A DNA stretch of 64,000 nt from Streptomyces phaeolivaceus (GCF_009184865.1 NZ_CP045096.1:9052001-9116000), one strand, 5' to 3'; counted from the first letter of the stretch, positions 35,901 to 44,611 are shown. Numbers and translations are program-made. The notes: a model not told the origin generated them from the sequence alone.

Positions 35901-36774
35901 GGCGTTCAGCCCGGACGGCGAGATGTTCGCGTACGGGGTCTCGGCCCTCGCGCAGGACCCCGCCGAACAGCGGATCACCGTCTGGGACGTGGCCCGCGGC
36001 CGGGTCCTGGCCACCCTGGGGACGGCCCCGGCGCGGCAGTCCGCCGACAGCGTGCTCTCGATCGCGCTCGGCCCCGGCGGCCACACCCTGTACACGGCCC
36101 GCCAGAACGCCGAGGGCGGTGTGGTGAACGAGGTGTGGGACGTGACCCGGGGCCGCCGGACGGGCACGGTGGCGAAGCCGGCGGGCTCCCTGCTCGCGGT
36201 CCGCCCCGACGGCCGGCTGCTCGCCGGCGACAGCCGTGCCGTCCGCGTCCCCTCCGGCCGGCCCACGGAACTGGGCCCGGCCCCGGACGACGGGATCACC
36301 GCGCTCGCCTTCACCGCCGACGGCACCCGCCTCGCCGCGGGCGACCGCACCCGCCGCGTCACCCTCTGGGACGGCGACCTCGGCGACCACGCGGACATCC
36401 TGCGCGACGTCTTCCCCGACTCCCCGGCCGACAGCCCGGAGGAGATCGGCGCCGTCGCCCTGAGCCCCGACGGCCGCACCCTCGCCGTCGGCGGCGACGA
36501 GGGCACGCTGCAACTCTGGGACACGGACGCCCGCCAGCCCCTGGGCGGGCCCCTGCCCACCCCCGGCGAGGCGATCACCTCCCTCGCCTTCACCCCCGAC
36601 GGCCACACCCTGTACGCGAGCGGCACCCACGTCCCTGTCCAGCCCTACGACCTCGACCCGGCACACGCGCTGCGACGCGTCTGCGCCCGCGCGGGGGACC
36701 GGGGCCTGACCCGGACCACCTGGCGGACGTACCTGCCGGACGCCACGTACCGGAAGGTGTGCGACGACCACTAG
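32908..36774 (+). CDS. XRE-HTH / STAND NTPase / WD40-repeat signalling protein
   Basis: A 1288-residue protein from GTG 32908 after AGGAAGAGG. In order: an XRE-type helix-turn-helix (about 13-72, MARTAGCSATTLSRAAGGARLPS); a novel STAND NTPase domain with entry motif YRGLARFEPADRHLFFGRD, Walker A GASGSGKS (144-151) and Walker B VVVDQFEEVF; a winged-helix/arm region; one membrane helix near residues 530-555 (LLLTTLSAVVAVAMAVGLVAV); then a WD40-like propeller (about 620-1260, with repeats such as TVWDVARGRVLATL and LQLWDTDARQPLGG). STAND proteins act as ligand-triggered switches. The partner and signal are unknown. It could be a defence or developmental sensor. Confidence 0.92.
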   Translation: MARPERPLDPESGPVQRLAHGLRELRRAAGSPSYQVMARTAGCSATTLSRAAGGARLPSFDVLRGYVRACGGIEELAEWETRWKEAEAATTTAVPAAAEEATSAPYRGLARFEPADRHLFFGRDRAVGELSGLVRDHRLAVLFGASGSGKSSLLRAGLIPVLQERAGRHNSGGGPPVALRILAPGARPAATHGHLLAPAEGEPESWVVVDQFEEVFTLCQDQAERARFIDLLLAARDPDSRLRVLIAVRADFYPRCLEHRGLADALRGAALALGPMTADELREAVVKPAATAGLLVERELTAHLVDKILDEPGALPMLSHALLETWRRRRSRMLSLAAYEAAGGVRGAIAATAEEVYGGLDPDEQAAARRLLLRMVEPGGEPAGPHGRESGGTTADTRRPLSATELAEWADPEVPGVVERLAGARLLTVDEDGVQLAHEALISCWPRLAGWLAEDRERLRHHRRLAEAARAWLEADRDPGALWRGTRLDLAREEFTHDDTLTAAERGFLTAALEARDAEHRTAVRAARRSRLLLTTLSAVVAVAMAVGLVAVTQARAGERQRTEAAARRASAVADSLRTTEPRTAMGLSAAAWRLAELPESRRALLGALAQPELDTFTAPEPGARSAHYLVDAGRSLLGVEGRNWRTWDVATHRRTASGTLPADAEVFATGPDARTLALTVDDGIRLWDTARDRWVGEPRPRPSGTTYLALGGSGRGYVVGDVRADGADGVDGQVQLRSVADGRLLFATQVPGGAQVVPSPDDRYMAVCPAGKAPRLWDTRDGREISGAWQQADGLCGDGVRLLFGGGARGTAQRFAAVDANGVSVWDTGTRREVATLSDPEVTSAVFSADGAFLATVNGTGITVWRAASPDAPVFHQPLDEQQDYGTLAWDPDHSTLRYLDVDTVHSYDTTTATTAAWREEALADALLAPDGGTVATARLTGGGYRFELRGTAEDTGAGAGDGTRRGSGTQALPAVPLPGPADPERPVVAGETAPLMAFSPDGEMFAYGVSALAQDPAEQRITVWDVARGRVLATLGTAPARQSADSVLSIALGPGGHTLYTARQNAEGGVVNEVWDVTRGRRTGTVAKPAGSLLAVRPDGRLLAGDSRAVRVPSGRPTELGPAPDDGITALAFTADGTRLAAGDRTRRVTLWDGDLGDHADILRDVFPDSPADSPEEIGAVALSPDGRTLAVGGDEGTLQLWDTDARQPLGGPLPTPGEAITSLAFTPDGHTLYASGTHVPVQPYDLDPAHALRRVCARAGDRGLTRTTWRTYLPDATYRKVCDDH

Positions 36775-37011
36775 CCCCTCACCAAGTCAGACGCCCTGTC
36801 GGAGCTGATCCCGTGGACGCGCCCTGGAAGAGGCTGCCCAGCGCGGTCGTCCCGCGTGTGGTCGATGTCGAGCCGCTCTCCGGCGGCTGACCGTAGGGGC
36901 CCTCGTCGCATCCGGTCTCGCCTTGTCCCGAGGGTGCGGGTCGGTGGCGCCGCCGTGCGGTGCGTTCGGTCATCTGAACGGTGGCCTTCGACCGCGGGGC
37001 GGGAGGGGGCG

Positions 37012-37280
37012 TCAGGAGTGCGGCAGCCGGGGGGCGAGTGCCGTGTCGACGGCGTTCGCCACCATGTCGCTGTCCAGGTGCACACTGAGCACGAACCGTT
37101 GGAAGAGCAGAGGCCCGACCGGCCTGGGCGAGGAGCTCCCGGGCATGTTGGACGACTCCGGGCCGGAGTTCCCCGCGTGCGACCGCCGCCGCGAGCGCGT
37201 CACCGAAGTGTGCGTCGGCGCGGTCGAACGTCTCCTCGCGGATGCGGCGTAGCGTGGGACGGTCGGCAGCGACTTTGTCT
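37012..37280 (-). pseudogene. TetR relic of module copy D
   Basis: Only the ligand domain survives: [40 protein letters not shown], then after a frameshift [34 protein letters not shown]. These match the TetR proteins at 4524 and 6957 over the same parts. The DNA-binding half is gone; the space up to operator box D holds unrelated DNA with an inverted repeat. Confidence 0.85.
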
Positions 37281-37346
37281 ACGGGCAGAGCGGTGACACG
37301 GTCTACGCCAGCGTGAGTTGCCACATCCCGGACTGAGTTCCACGGG

Positions 37347-37403
37347 CGCAGCCATGGCCGGCCGAACAGTGTCTGTCGGACAGCTTCACCGGCCATGGCT
37401 GCG
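37347..37403. repeat. 15-bp inverted repeat between the TetR relic and box D
   Basis: CGCAGCCATGGCCGG (37347-37361) and CCGGCCATGGCTGCG (37389-37403) are exact complements, 27 bp apart. It may be part of the insertion that removed the TetR start, or a hairpin site. No transposase is visible. Confidence 0.55.
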
Positions 37404-37512
37404 CGTGCAGCCTGCGGACGAGCTCCTCGGGCACGTCCAGTCGTCGGCAGGGCAGGGGCCGAGCGCTTGCGAGAGGGCCTCCCGGGTCGCCTCTTCCTGG
37501 ACAGCCAATCTT

Positions 37513-37557
37513 CGAGACAGATTGACTCACACGCTCACTCTAATACATGCTGTCTCA
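37513..37557 (+). promoter_or_regulatory. TetR-type operator/promoter box D
   Basis: Read rightwards it is CGAGACAG, ATTGACTCACA, TAATACATG, CTGTCTCA. TTGACT and TACATG are 16 bp apart, inside the inverted operator halves. It drives the DUF1269 gene at 37628. Its local TetR is broken, so control would depend on one of the other TetR copies in trans. Confidence 0.8.
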
Positions 37558-37627
37558 TAGATCGGGCGGGCAGCCACCCGAGCTGGTCGGGACTGCCACG
37601 TTCCTCGACGATCCAAGGAGAGAGCCC

Positions 37628-38164
37628 ATGACTGCGCGTATGCAGGAAAACGTCGTTGTCCTCCGCTTCGCCGACCGGGACGCCGCCTACCACGCCCTCG
37701 CCGGCCTCAGCTTGCTCGACTCTGCCGCGGTCAAGGTTCGGGGCGCCGTCCTGATGGAGCGCATGGAGGACGGCACGATCCGTGTTCCCGTGGCCATGGA
37801 AACCGGCGTGCGGGGCGACGCGGTCAACGGTGGGCTGACCGGTGCGCTCCTCGGCGTCCTCGGCGGCCCTCTGGGGATGTCGCTGGGGTGGGGTATCGGC
37901 GCGATCATCGCCTCGGGTCATGACTGCACGCGGAGCGGGGCTACGGCCATTCTCGCCGAGGTCGGGGAGGTCGACACCGATGCCCTGGACCTGCTGGCCA
38001 TGGGCCACGACGCGATTCTTGAGCGCTCCCCGGCCGGTGTCGTACGAACCGAGCTGAAGACCATGAAGGAGGCGGCCGACCGGATCAGGAAGGGCACGGC
38101 GGGAAGCGACCTCGGCAGCGCGTGTGCCGTGGTCGGACAGTCGGCCGAGGGCTCTCTCCCGTGA
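37628..38164 (+). CDS. Glycine-zipper DUF1269-type protein, copy D
   Basis: A 178-residue protein from ATG 37628 after AAGGAGAG. It has the same layout as copies A and B: VVLRFADRDAAYHALAGL, GAVLMERMEDGTIRVP, glycine zipper GGLTGALLGVLGGPLGMSLG, TAILAEVGEVDTDALDLLAMGHDAILER and a KEAADRIRKG helix. It lacks about 18 residues after the zipper (GHDCTRSGATAIL directly) and most of the charged tail, so it is a shortened version. It is transcribed from box D. A membrane-associated role is inference. Confidence 0.83.
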   Translation: MTARMQENVVVLRFADRDAAYHALAGLSLLDSAAVKVRGAVLMERMEDGTIRVPVAMETGVRGDAVNGGLTGALLGVLGGPLGMSLGWGIGAIIASGHDCTRSGATAILAEVGEVDTDALDLLAMGHDAILERSPAGVVRTELKTMKEAADRIRKGTAGSDLGSACAVVGQSAEGSLP

Positions 38165-38507
38165 CGCGACAGCAGAGGCTTGCCGCGTGAGGGATCCGAA
38201 GGTCCCGGACGCCGCCTGGTGATCGGACGGGATTCTTCGACTGCTATTGCCCAAGACCGGAAAATGCGGCGGCGCGGCTGCCTCCCCGCCGGGGAGTGCC
38301 GATGCGTGGCGCGGTCTGCTCTGGGCGGAGGTACCTGACACACCCCCACCCCCCACCGGGTGTGCTCCCTCCTCCGCGGGATCTGTCCCGTGTGCGCGGA
38401 GTCGTGCGCGCGTACGGCAGGCGGATTCGACGGCGGGAGGGTCTGCAATAGCCCTCTTTCGCGGGCGGTCTGAAAAGCCCGTTCGCCCCAACTGGAGATC
38501 CGGCACC

Positions 38508-39431
38508 GTGATTCAGCCCCCCACCCTCGGAATCATCGGCTGCGGAAGGGCCGGCAGCGCGCTTGCCCGGCTCGCTGTCGCCGCCGACCTGAACGTCGTG
38601 GTCAGTAATTCGCGTGACCCTGGGTCGCTCGCCGCCCTCGTGGCGGAACTTGGCGCACATGCCCGTGCCGCAACGTCGTGCCAGGCCGCCCGTTTCGGCG
38701 ACATGGTCGCCCTTGCTGTTCCTCTGAACGCCTACGATCGGCTCCCCGCTCCGGAACTGCGGGGAAAAACCGTTGTCGACCTCATGAACTACTACCCGGA
38801 GCGACACGGCAGGATCGCCGAACTGGACTCGGGAGAAGAAGCGACGTCCAGTCGTCTCGTCCAGAACCATCTGGTCGACTCCCGCGTGGTGAGAGTGTTC
38901 AGCGACATCGACTTCCGTCTCCTGCAGCCCGATCCGAGACGGGGCCCCGCGGACCGGAGCACTCTGCCGATCGCCGGCGATGATGCGGAGGCCAAGGCCG
39001 AGGTGACCCGGTTGCTCGGCCTCCTCGGCTACCACGCGTTGGACGTCGGGACCTTTGAGAGCAGCCGAGCCCTCGCAGCCCTGGCGATCGCCACCGAACA
39101 GGCCAGGGCTGTGACCCGGGTGATGGCCGAGAGGCTGGATGTCATTGCCCCGGGCGCTCCCGGATACGTGAACTGGCCCGCCGCTTCCTGGTCCGCCTCC
39201 ACAAGGATCTGCCTGGCACCTCAAGAGCAGCGGATCATGGCGCTGGCGGCCGCAGGCCGGTCGGTGACGGAGATGGCCCGGGAGATGTACCTGTCGGAGA
39301 AGACGGTCAGGAACTATCTGAGCCGCATCTACAGAAAGCTTGGGGTGCGAACCCGAACCGAGGCGGTTCTCCGATGGCTTGGGCGCACCGATTCCCCTAC
39401 GGCCGTCGCACCCGCACGAATGTGTGGGTGA
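38508..39431 (+). CDS. Rossmann-fold (F420/NADP oxidoreductase-like) protein fused to a LuxR DNA-binding domain
   Basis: A 307-residue protein from GTG 38508, with GGAG ten bases upstream. Residues 1-185 form a Rossmann domain of the NADP-dependent F420-reductase type: GIIGCGRAGSALARLA, VVVSNSRDPGSLAALV, MVALAVPLNAYDRLP, GKTVVDLMNYYPERHG, VVRVFSDIDFRLLQ and STLPIAGDDAEAKAEV. After a linker (about 190-235), residues about 238-295 are a LuxR/GerE helix-turn-helix: LAPQEQRIMALAAAGRSVTEMAREMYLSEKTVRNYLSRIYRKLGVRTRTEAV. The combination is unusual and could be a redox-sensing transcription factor. A recent fusion of two gene pieces cannot be excluded, since the last strand of the oxidoreductase looks altered. 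Confidence 0.8.
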   Translation: MIQPPTLGIIGCGRAGSALARLAVAADLNVVVSNSRDPGSLAALVAELGAHARAATSCQAARFGDMVALAVPLNAYDRLPAPELRGKTVVDLMNYYPERHGRIAELDSGEEATSSRLVQNHLVDSRVVRVFSDIDFRLLQPDPRRGPADRSTLPIAGDDAEAKAEVTRLLGLLGYHALDVGTFESSRALAALAIATEQARAVTRVMAERLDVIAPGAPGYVNWPAASWSASTRICLAPQEQRIMALAAAGRSVTEMAREMYLSEKTVRNYLSRIYRKLGVRTRTEAVLRWLGRTDSPTAVAPARMCG

Positions 39432-39498
39432 GCGGACCGTCTGACAGGTGGAACGTGACCGGGGCATGCGGATCAGTCGAGGCCGCGTCCGCTCCTGG

Positions 39499-39996
39499 TC
39501 AGGGTGCGGGCGAGCCGGTCCAGATAGGCGCGGTGGGCGCCGAGGATGTCCCGCTGGCGGTCGGAATGATCGAGCGCAGCCGGGCCACGCCCTGCGCGCG
39601 GTCCTGGTACTCGATCGGTTCCGTGGTGAAGCCGCTGGAGATGTGGGTTGGCCCGTTCTTCAGGTGCGCGACGACGAGCCCCCCGCCAGGGCCGAAGTGG
39701 AAGCCCTGCTGAAGGTCCAGCCCGTCGCCGTGCACCATCCAGCGCAGGCTCATCCCGCCCACGTAGCGGGGCTGGTAGCGCTCGCCGAACACGTGCCGAC
39801 GGACGGTCGAGCGGATGCCGTCGGCGCCGACGACCAGGCCGTAGTGCGCTTCGCCGCCGTCGGTGAAGGTCACTTCCACACCGGAGGGACCGTTGACCAG
39901 CGCGGTGACCGTGAGCCCGAGGGGCAGCAGGTTGACACCCTCGCGGCGCGCGGCATCCGCCGGCACGCCTGCCAGCTCCGGCCGGTAGAGCACCAT
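39499..39996 (-). pseudogene. Truncated FAD-dependent monooxygenase gene
   Basis: About 150 codons match the centre of aromatic flavin monooxygenases: MVLYRPELAGVPADAARREG, VEVTFTDGGEAHYGLVVGADGIRSTVRRHVFGE (the FAD-contact GADGxRSxVR motif) and a substrate-domain stretch MSLRWMVHGDGLDLQQGFHF. The N-terminal nucleotide-binding GxGxxG part and the C-terminal GD motif are missing. It ends in the 3' flank of the fusion gene. Confidence 0.8.
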
Positions 39997-40519
39997 ACCG
40001 GCTGGCCGCAGACCCGACGAAGGGCCCTGGGAGGTCTGTGGACGCGGGCGCGCCCGGCGCGGGGAGGGTGTCGGGCGCGCCCGTGGGCGGGCGGCGTCAG
40101 GTGTGCCGCGGGGCAGGTCGGCTGATGAGGATGCCGCCGTGTCTGCGGGGCACGCCCGCCATGCGGAGTGGGCAGCGCGTTCCTGGGCTGCCGAGCATCG
40201 CCCGGCGTGAGCGCGCGGCAGGCCGACGACTCGGTCCGGCGCGGCGACGAAGCAGCGGAGGCGGGACGGAGGGGCGCGCGTCGATCGGCCTCGCGGTCCT
40301 GTCGGCAGACGTGACGAGGCAGTGGGACTGCGCTACGGGCTGGTGGGGATGCCTGGACCCGGTTGGGCGTCGCTCCCCGCCGCGAGCACGTGCGAACGGC
40401 GACCGCCACGGCAGCGGCGCGGCGCGCTGACAGCCCACGCAGGTTGGCGTCGCCCGGCCGTCCATGACGGAAGGAGGTGAACGGTCGGCTGTTCTGAGTC
40501 GTCGAGAGCAACCAGAACG
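39997..40519. other. Gene-free interval
   Basis: I see no reading frame with convincing codon bias, motif or ribosome site here. It separates the monooxygenase relic from the terminator at 40520 and probably holds more worn-down coding DNA. Confidence 0.5.
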
Positions 40520-40562
40520 CTCACGGACCTCCGCGGCCGCGCCGGCCGAGGAGGTCCGTGAG
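40520..40562 (-). terminator. Terminator of the small secreted-protein gene at 40604
   Basis: CTCACGGACCTCC (40520-40532) pairs with GGAGGTCCGTGAG (40550-40562); a GCGGCCGC/GGCC core pairs inside the loop. Confidence 0.75.
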
Positions 40563-40603
40563 TCGCGGAGAGAGGGCTCCGGGCGTACGCGGCCGGGGAC
40601 CTC

Positions 40604-40840
40604 TCAACGCCTGCAGTCGTATGTGCTGCCGCTGCTGACCAGTTGGGAACCGCCGTCGGCGAAGCACTGCCCTTCCAGAACCGTCCGCACTCCAGAGCGG
40701 TCGCGCCACACATAGGCGCCGTCCCCCCGTCCGGCGAACGCGGAACCGGCCCCCGCGATCTGGAGGCCCACCAGGACGGCTGCCGCGGCGGGTACGGCCC
40801 AACGGGCGCGACGGCTGCGCTTCGACACGATTTCAGGCAT
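40604..40840 (-). CDS. Small secreted protein with a cysteine pair
   Basis: A 78-residue protein from ATG 40840 with only a weak AAAGAGAG ribosome site. The signal peptide (SKRSRRARWAVPAAAAVLVG, ending GSAFA) leaves about 42 residues: GRGDGAYVWRDRSGVRTVLE, then GQCFADGGSQLVSSGSTYDCRR. The two cysteines could pair. The C-x4-GGxxLVSS...C arrangement recalls the protein at 20869. The function is unknown. Confidence 0.75.
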   Translation of the reverse strand: MPEIVSKRSRRARWAVPAAAAVLVGLQIAGAGSAFAGRGDGAYVWRDRSGVRTVLEGQCFADGGSQLVSSGSTYDCRR

Positions 40841-41299
40841 GGTCTGTCTCTCTCTTTGGTTCATCCGTACCGCACTTGCCGATTCTCGGAGCGGTGCAAT
40901 TGACTTCCCCGCTGCGTCTGGACCGGCAGCGCGGAAACTCCGACTGGGGCCCTTGCGCTCTGCACAGGCGTACCAGCTGTCGCCTGACTCGATTTTCGCA
41001 GTGACTGTCGGGTGGCGCGTAGAGGCAAATGTCCTCAGTTCCGGTGCGGAGGTGCCATCTTCGACGCGCCGACCCAAATGAATGCAGGACCATCACGGAA
41101 TCTCCTCGCAATTGTTCACCGGGCGCTGTTGGCCTGCAGAATCATCGAGATGTGACTGCCGTAACTCGTAGCAGACGAGCGTCACTTGAACGGTGCTCGG
41201 CATTCACTCGGCGGCACTTCCCGAAACGGAGCGGTCATGTCGGGCCTGCTCTCGGCCCACGGTCGTGCCCTCGTTCCTTTCTCGACAGCAAGGATTTCC

Positions 41300-44200
41300 A
41301 TGCCCACCATCACCCCCCACAACGGCCCGATACCGGGCGTGAGACGAGTGGCCCGCGCGACCGCGGCCGTCGCGCTGACCGCCGCGCTCTGCGCGTTCGG
41401 CGCGCCGTCCTCCGCGTTCGCCACCGACGGTTCGTCCCACGACGCCCCGGCTGAAGGCACCCCCAAGTCATCGGCGGACAAGCTCGGTTCTGCCGACGCC
41501 GCGCTGCTCGCCGAGGCGAAGGCCACCGGCGAGAAGTACGTCACGATGATGATCGCCACCGCACCCGGTCGGACCGAGCAGGTCGCCAAGAAGTTGGACG
41601 CCGTCAAGGGTGGTTCCGTCGGCCGCGCTTACGACAGGCTCGGCTACGTACGGGCCACCGTGCCCACCTCCGGGGCGGACGCGGCCATCACGGCCGCCGC
41701 GAAGCTCTCCTCCGTGCACGCCGTCGATATGCGGCACGAGATGCGCGTCGACGACCCGCGGCAGGGCGTCGGCGCCGCCGGGCGCGATGGGGCGCAAGCG
41801 AGTTCGGACACCTATCCGGGGCCAGCGAAGGACACTCCGGCCGTCAACCCGTACAACCCGTCCTTCGAGACGGGCGCCGTCGCCTTCGTGAGGGACCACC
41901 CGAAGGCGGACGGCCGCGGCATCACCGTCGGTGTCCTGGACACCGGTGTCGACGTCGACCACCCCGCGCTGCGGAAGACCACGACCGGCGAACGCAAGAT
42001 CGTCGACTGGGTGACCGCCACCGACCCGGTCATCGACGGCGACGCCACCTGGCGCTCCATGAGGACCGAAGTGTCAGGACCGGACTTCACGTATGACGGA
42101 AAGAGCTGGAAGGCACCGGCGGGCTCGTACCGCGTCAACGTCTTCCGCGAGTCCGCGACGGAGGTCGGCAAGGTCGAGGACGGCCTCCCTGACGGCGACG
42201 TGAACCGCGACGGTGACACCACGGACGACTGGGGCGTGCTGTACGACTCGGCGGCCGGCACGGTCACCGTCGATGTCGACGACGACGGCGACTTCACCGA
42301 CGACACGCCGATGAAGCCGTACAAGGACGGCTTCCAGGTGGGGTACCTCGGCACGGACGACCCCGGGACCGGGATCGCCGAGCGCCAGCCGTTCGTCGTG
42401 GAGATCCGCGAGGACGTCCCGTTGGACCCGCTGGGCGGCTCCGACGTCGGCAAGAAGGCGGACTTCGTCAACATCGGCGTCGTCTCGGAGTCCCATGGCA
42501 CCCACGTCGCCGGAATCGTCGCGGGGAACGGGCTGTTCGGCGGCGAGATGGACGGCGCGGCCCCCGGTGCGAAGATCGTGTCGTCCCGCGCCTGCGCGTT
42601 CGGGCCCACCAGCTGCACCAACATCGCCCTCACCGAGGGCATGATCGACCTCGTGGTCAACCGCGGCGTCGACATCGTCAACATGTCCATCGGTGGGCTG
42701 CCGGCGCTGAACGACGGCAACGACGCCACCTCCGAGCTGTACACGCGGCTCATCGACACCTACGGTGTCCAGCTCGTCATCTCGGCCGGCAACTCCGGCC
42801 CCGGCGCGAACACCATCGAGAATCCGGGCCTGGCCGACAAGGTGATCTCCGTCGGCGCGGGAGTCTCCAGGGAGACCTGGGCCGCCAACTACGGCTCCGA
42901 GGTGGCCGACGAGTACGGGCTGTTCACCTTCTCCTCGCGCGGTCCGCGCGAGGACGGAGGGTTCACGCCGACACTGGTCGCACCCGGCTCGGCGGTCTCC
43001 ACCATCCCGTCCTGGATGCCCGGCAGCCAGTTCTACGAGGAGTACGCGGGCTGGAACCTGCCCGCCGGCTACGCCATGTACCAGGGCACGTCGATGGCCT
43101 CCCCCCAGGCCGCGGGTGCGAGCGCGCTGCTGCTGTCCGCCGCGAAGCAGCAGGGCGCCGACCTCAGCCCGGTGCAGCTGCGCACCGCACTCACCTCCAC
43201 CGCCGTCCACATCAAGGGAGTTCAGGCATACGAGGAAGGCGCGGGCCGTATCGACATCCCCGCCGCGTGGAAGGCGGTCGAGAAGGGCGCGAGTGCCCAC
43301 GACTACACCGTCCGGGCGCCGGTGGACACCGTCCTGGACCAGCAGCTGGAGATGCCGGGCTTCGGTACGGGCGTCTACGACCGCGAGGGCGGGCTGAAGG
43401 CCGGCCAGAAGAAGACGTACGACGTCACCGTCACCCGCACCTCCGGCCCCGACGGCCCCGTCCGCCACGAACTGCGGCTGGAGAACAACCAGGCCGACAC
43501 CTTCGCGATCCTCGGCTCCCCGACGGCCGAACTGCCGCTGAACGAGCCGGTGACCGTCCAGATCCAGGCCGCGCCCGCCTCCGCGGGCATCAAGAGCGCC
43601 CGCCTCGAAGTCGACGACCCGGCCACCGAGGGCGTCGACCGGCAGATCCTGACGACCGTCGTGGTCTCCACCCCGGCCGAGTACACCTACTCCGTCCCGG
43701 GCTCGGTACAGCGCAACAGCGCGAACAGCTACTTCGTGACCGTCCCGGAAGGCGCCAGGACACTGGAGGTCAGGCTCGGCGGCCTGAAGGACGGCAGCTG
43801 GACGACCGCCGACGCACTCCAGCCGTCCGGGCTCCCCGCCGATGACGACGACCCCACGACGTCGGACGTCGCCACGTACCCGAACCCGCAGGCCGGAGTC
43901 TGGGAAATCGTGGTCGAGTCGTACTACGCCACGGAGCCGCTCGACAATCCGTACACCCTCGACGTCGCCGTCTACGGCGCGTCCTTCGACCCGGACCCCG
44001 TGACCGTGCCGGAGGCCGAGGCGGGCACCCCGGCCGCCGTCTCCTGGACCGCGACGAACGGATACGCGGCCGTGGACGGGACGCTCAAGGGAGGCACACT
44101 CGGTTCCTCGAAGACCGCCCGCCCGACCATTGCCGACGGTGCGACACAGACCACCACGGTCGAGGTCCCCGAGGGCGCCACATCGCTGGACGTGGCCATC

Positions 44201-44605
44201 GGCTCGCCCGCGGACAACGCCGCCGACCTGGATCTCATGGTGTACGACGCCAAGGGGGACCTGGTCGGCTCGGACGCGGACGCCGATGCCGAGGAATCCG
44301 TCTCCGTCGCCGACCCGGCCGCCGGTACGTACACGATCGAGGTGCTGGCCTACGACGTGCCGTCCGGTTCGACCGCCTTCGACTACCGCGATGTCTTCTT
44401 CTCGACCGCGCTCGGCTCGGTCACGCCGGACGGCTCGGGGTCGGTGAGGCTCGGCACGGGCGCCGCGACGACCGTGTCCGCACACGTCACAGCCACGGCG
44501 ACCGTACCGGAGGGCCGCGACCTGTTCGGCGAGGTACACCTCGTGAACGACCGCGGGACGGCCGTGGGCGAGGGCACCGTGACCATCGGAAAGGTCACGC
44601 AGTAA
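41300..44605 (+). CDS. Large secreted S8 subtilisin-like protease
   Basis: A 1101-residue protein. ATG 41300 is chosen for AAGGA five bases upstream and the signal peptide that follows (RRVARATAAVALTAALCAFG, cut near SSAFA). The propeptide (about 65-175) precedes the catalytic domain: D214 (VGVLDTGVDVDHP), H399 (SHGTHVAGIVAGNG), Asn in ISAGNSGPG and S598 (YQGTSMASPQAAG). The 140-residue insert between Asp and His is long for the family and has Asp-rich DVDDDGDFTDD segments that could bind calcium. The C-terminal 350 residues are beta domains; the fragment at 5572-5832 is a partial copy of this part. A strong terminator follows. Confidence 0.95.
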   Translation: MPTITPHNGPIPGVRRVARATAAVALTAALCAFGAPSSAFATDGSSHDAPAEGTPKSSADKLGSADAALLAEAKATGEKYVTMMIATAPGRTEQVAKKLDAVKGGSVGRAYDRLGYVRATVPTSGADAAITAAAKLSSVHAVDMRHEMRVDDPRQGVGAAGRDGAQASSDTYPGPAKDTPAVNPYNPSFETGAVAFVRDHPKADGRGITVGVLDTGVDVDHPALRKTTTGERKIVDWVTATDPVIDGDATWRSMRTEVSGPDFTYDGKSWKAPAGSYRVNVFRESATEVGKVEDGLPDGDVNRDGDTTDDWGVLYDSAAGTVTVDVDDDGDFTDDTPMKPYKDGFQVGYLGTDDPGTGIAERQPFVVEIREDVPLDPLGGSDVGKKADFVNIGVVSESHGTHVAGIVAGNGLFGGEMDGAAPGAKIVSSRACAFGPTSCTNIALTEGMIDLVVNRGVDIVNMSIGGLPALNDGNDATSELYTRLIDTYGVQLVISAGNSGPGANTIENPGLADKVISVGAGVSRETWAANYGSEVADEYGLFTFSSRGPREDGGFTPTLVAPGSAVSTIPSWMPGSQFYEEYAGWNLPAGYAMYQGTSMASPQAAGASALLLSAAKQQGADLSPVQLRTALTSTAVHIKGVQAYEEGAGRIDIPAAWKAVEKGASAHDYTVRAPVDTVLDQQLEMPGFGTGVYDREGGLKAGQKKTYDVTVTRTSGPDGPVRHELRLENNQADTFAILGSPTAELPLNEPVTVQIQAAPASAGIKSARLEVDDPATEGVDRQILTTVVVSTPAEYTYSVPGSVQRNSANSYFVTVPEGARTLEVRLGGLKDGSWTTADALQPSGLPADDDDPTTSDVATYPNPQAGVWEIVVESYYATEPLDNPYTLDVAVYGASFDPDPVTVPEAEAGTPAAVSWTATNGYAAVDGTLKGGTLGSSKTARPTIADGATQTTTVEVPEGATSLDVAIGSPADNAADLDLMVYDAKGDLVGSDADADAEESVSVADPAAGTYTIEVLAYDVPSGSTAFDYRDVFFSTALGSVTPDGSGSVRLGTGAATTVSAHVTATATVPEGRDLFGEVHLVNDRGTAVGEGTVTIGKVTQ

Positions 44606-44611
44606 CCGCAG

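Noticed and set aside
37400..37500. Possible transposase N-terminus (LDVPEELVRRLHAQPW) leftward near the inverted repeat
   Set aside because: The match to IS5-type N-termini is too short to support; noted only as an inverted repeat.
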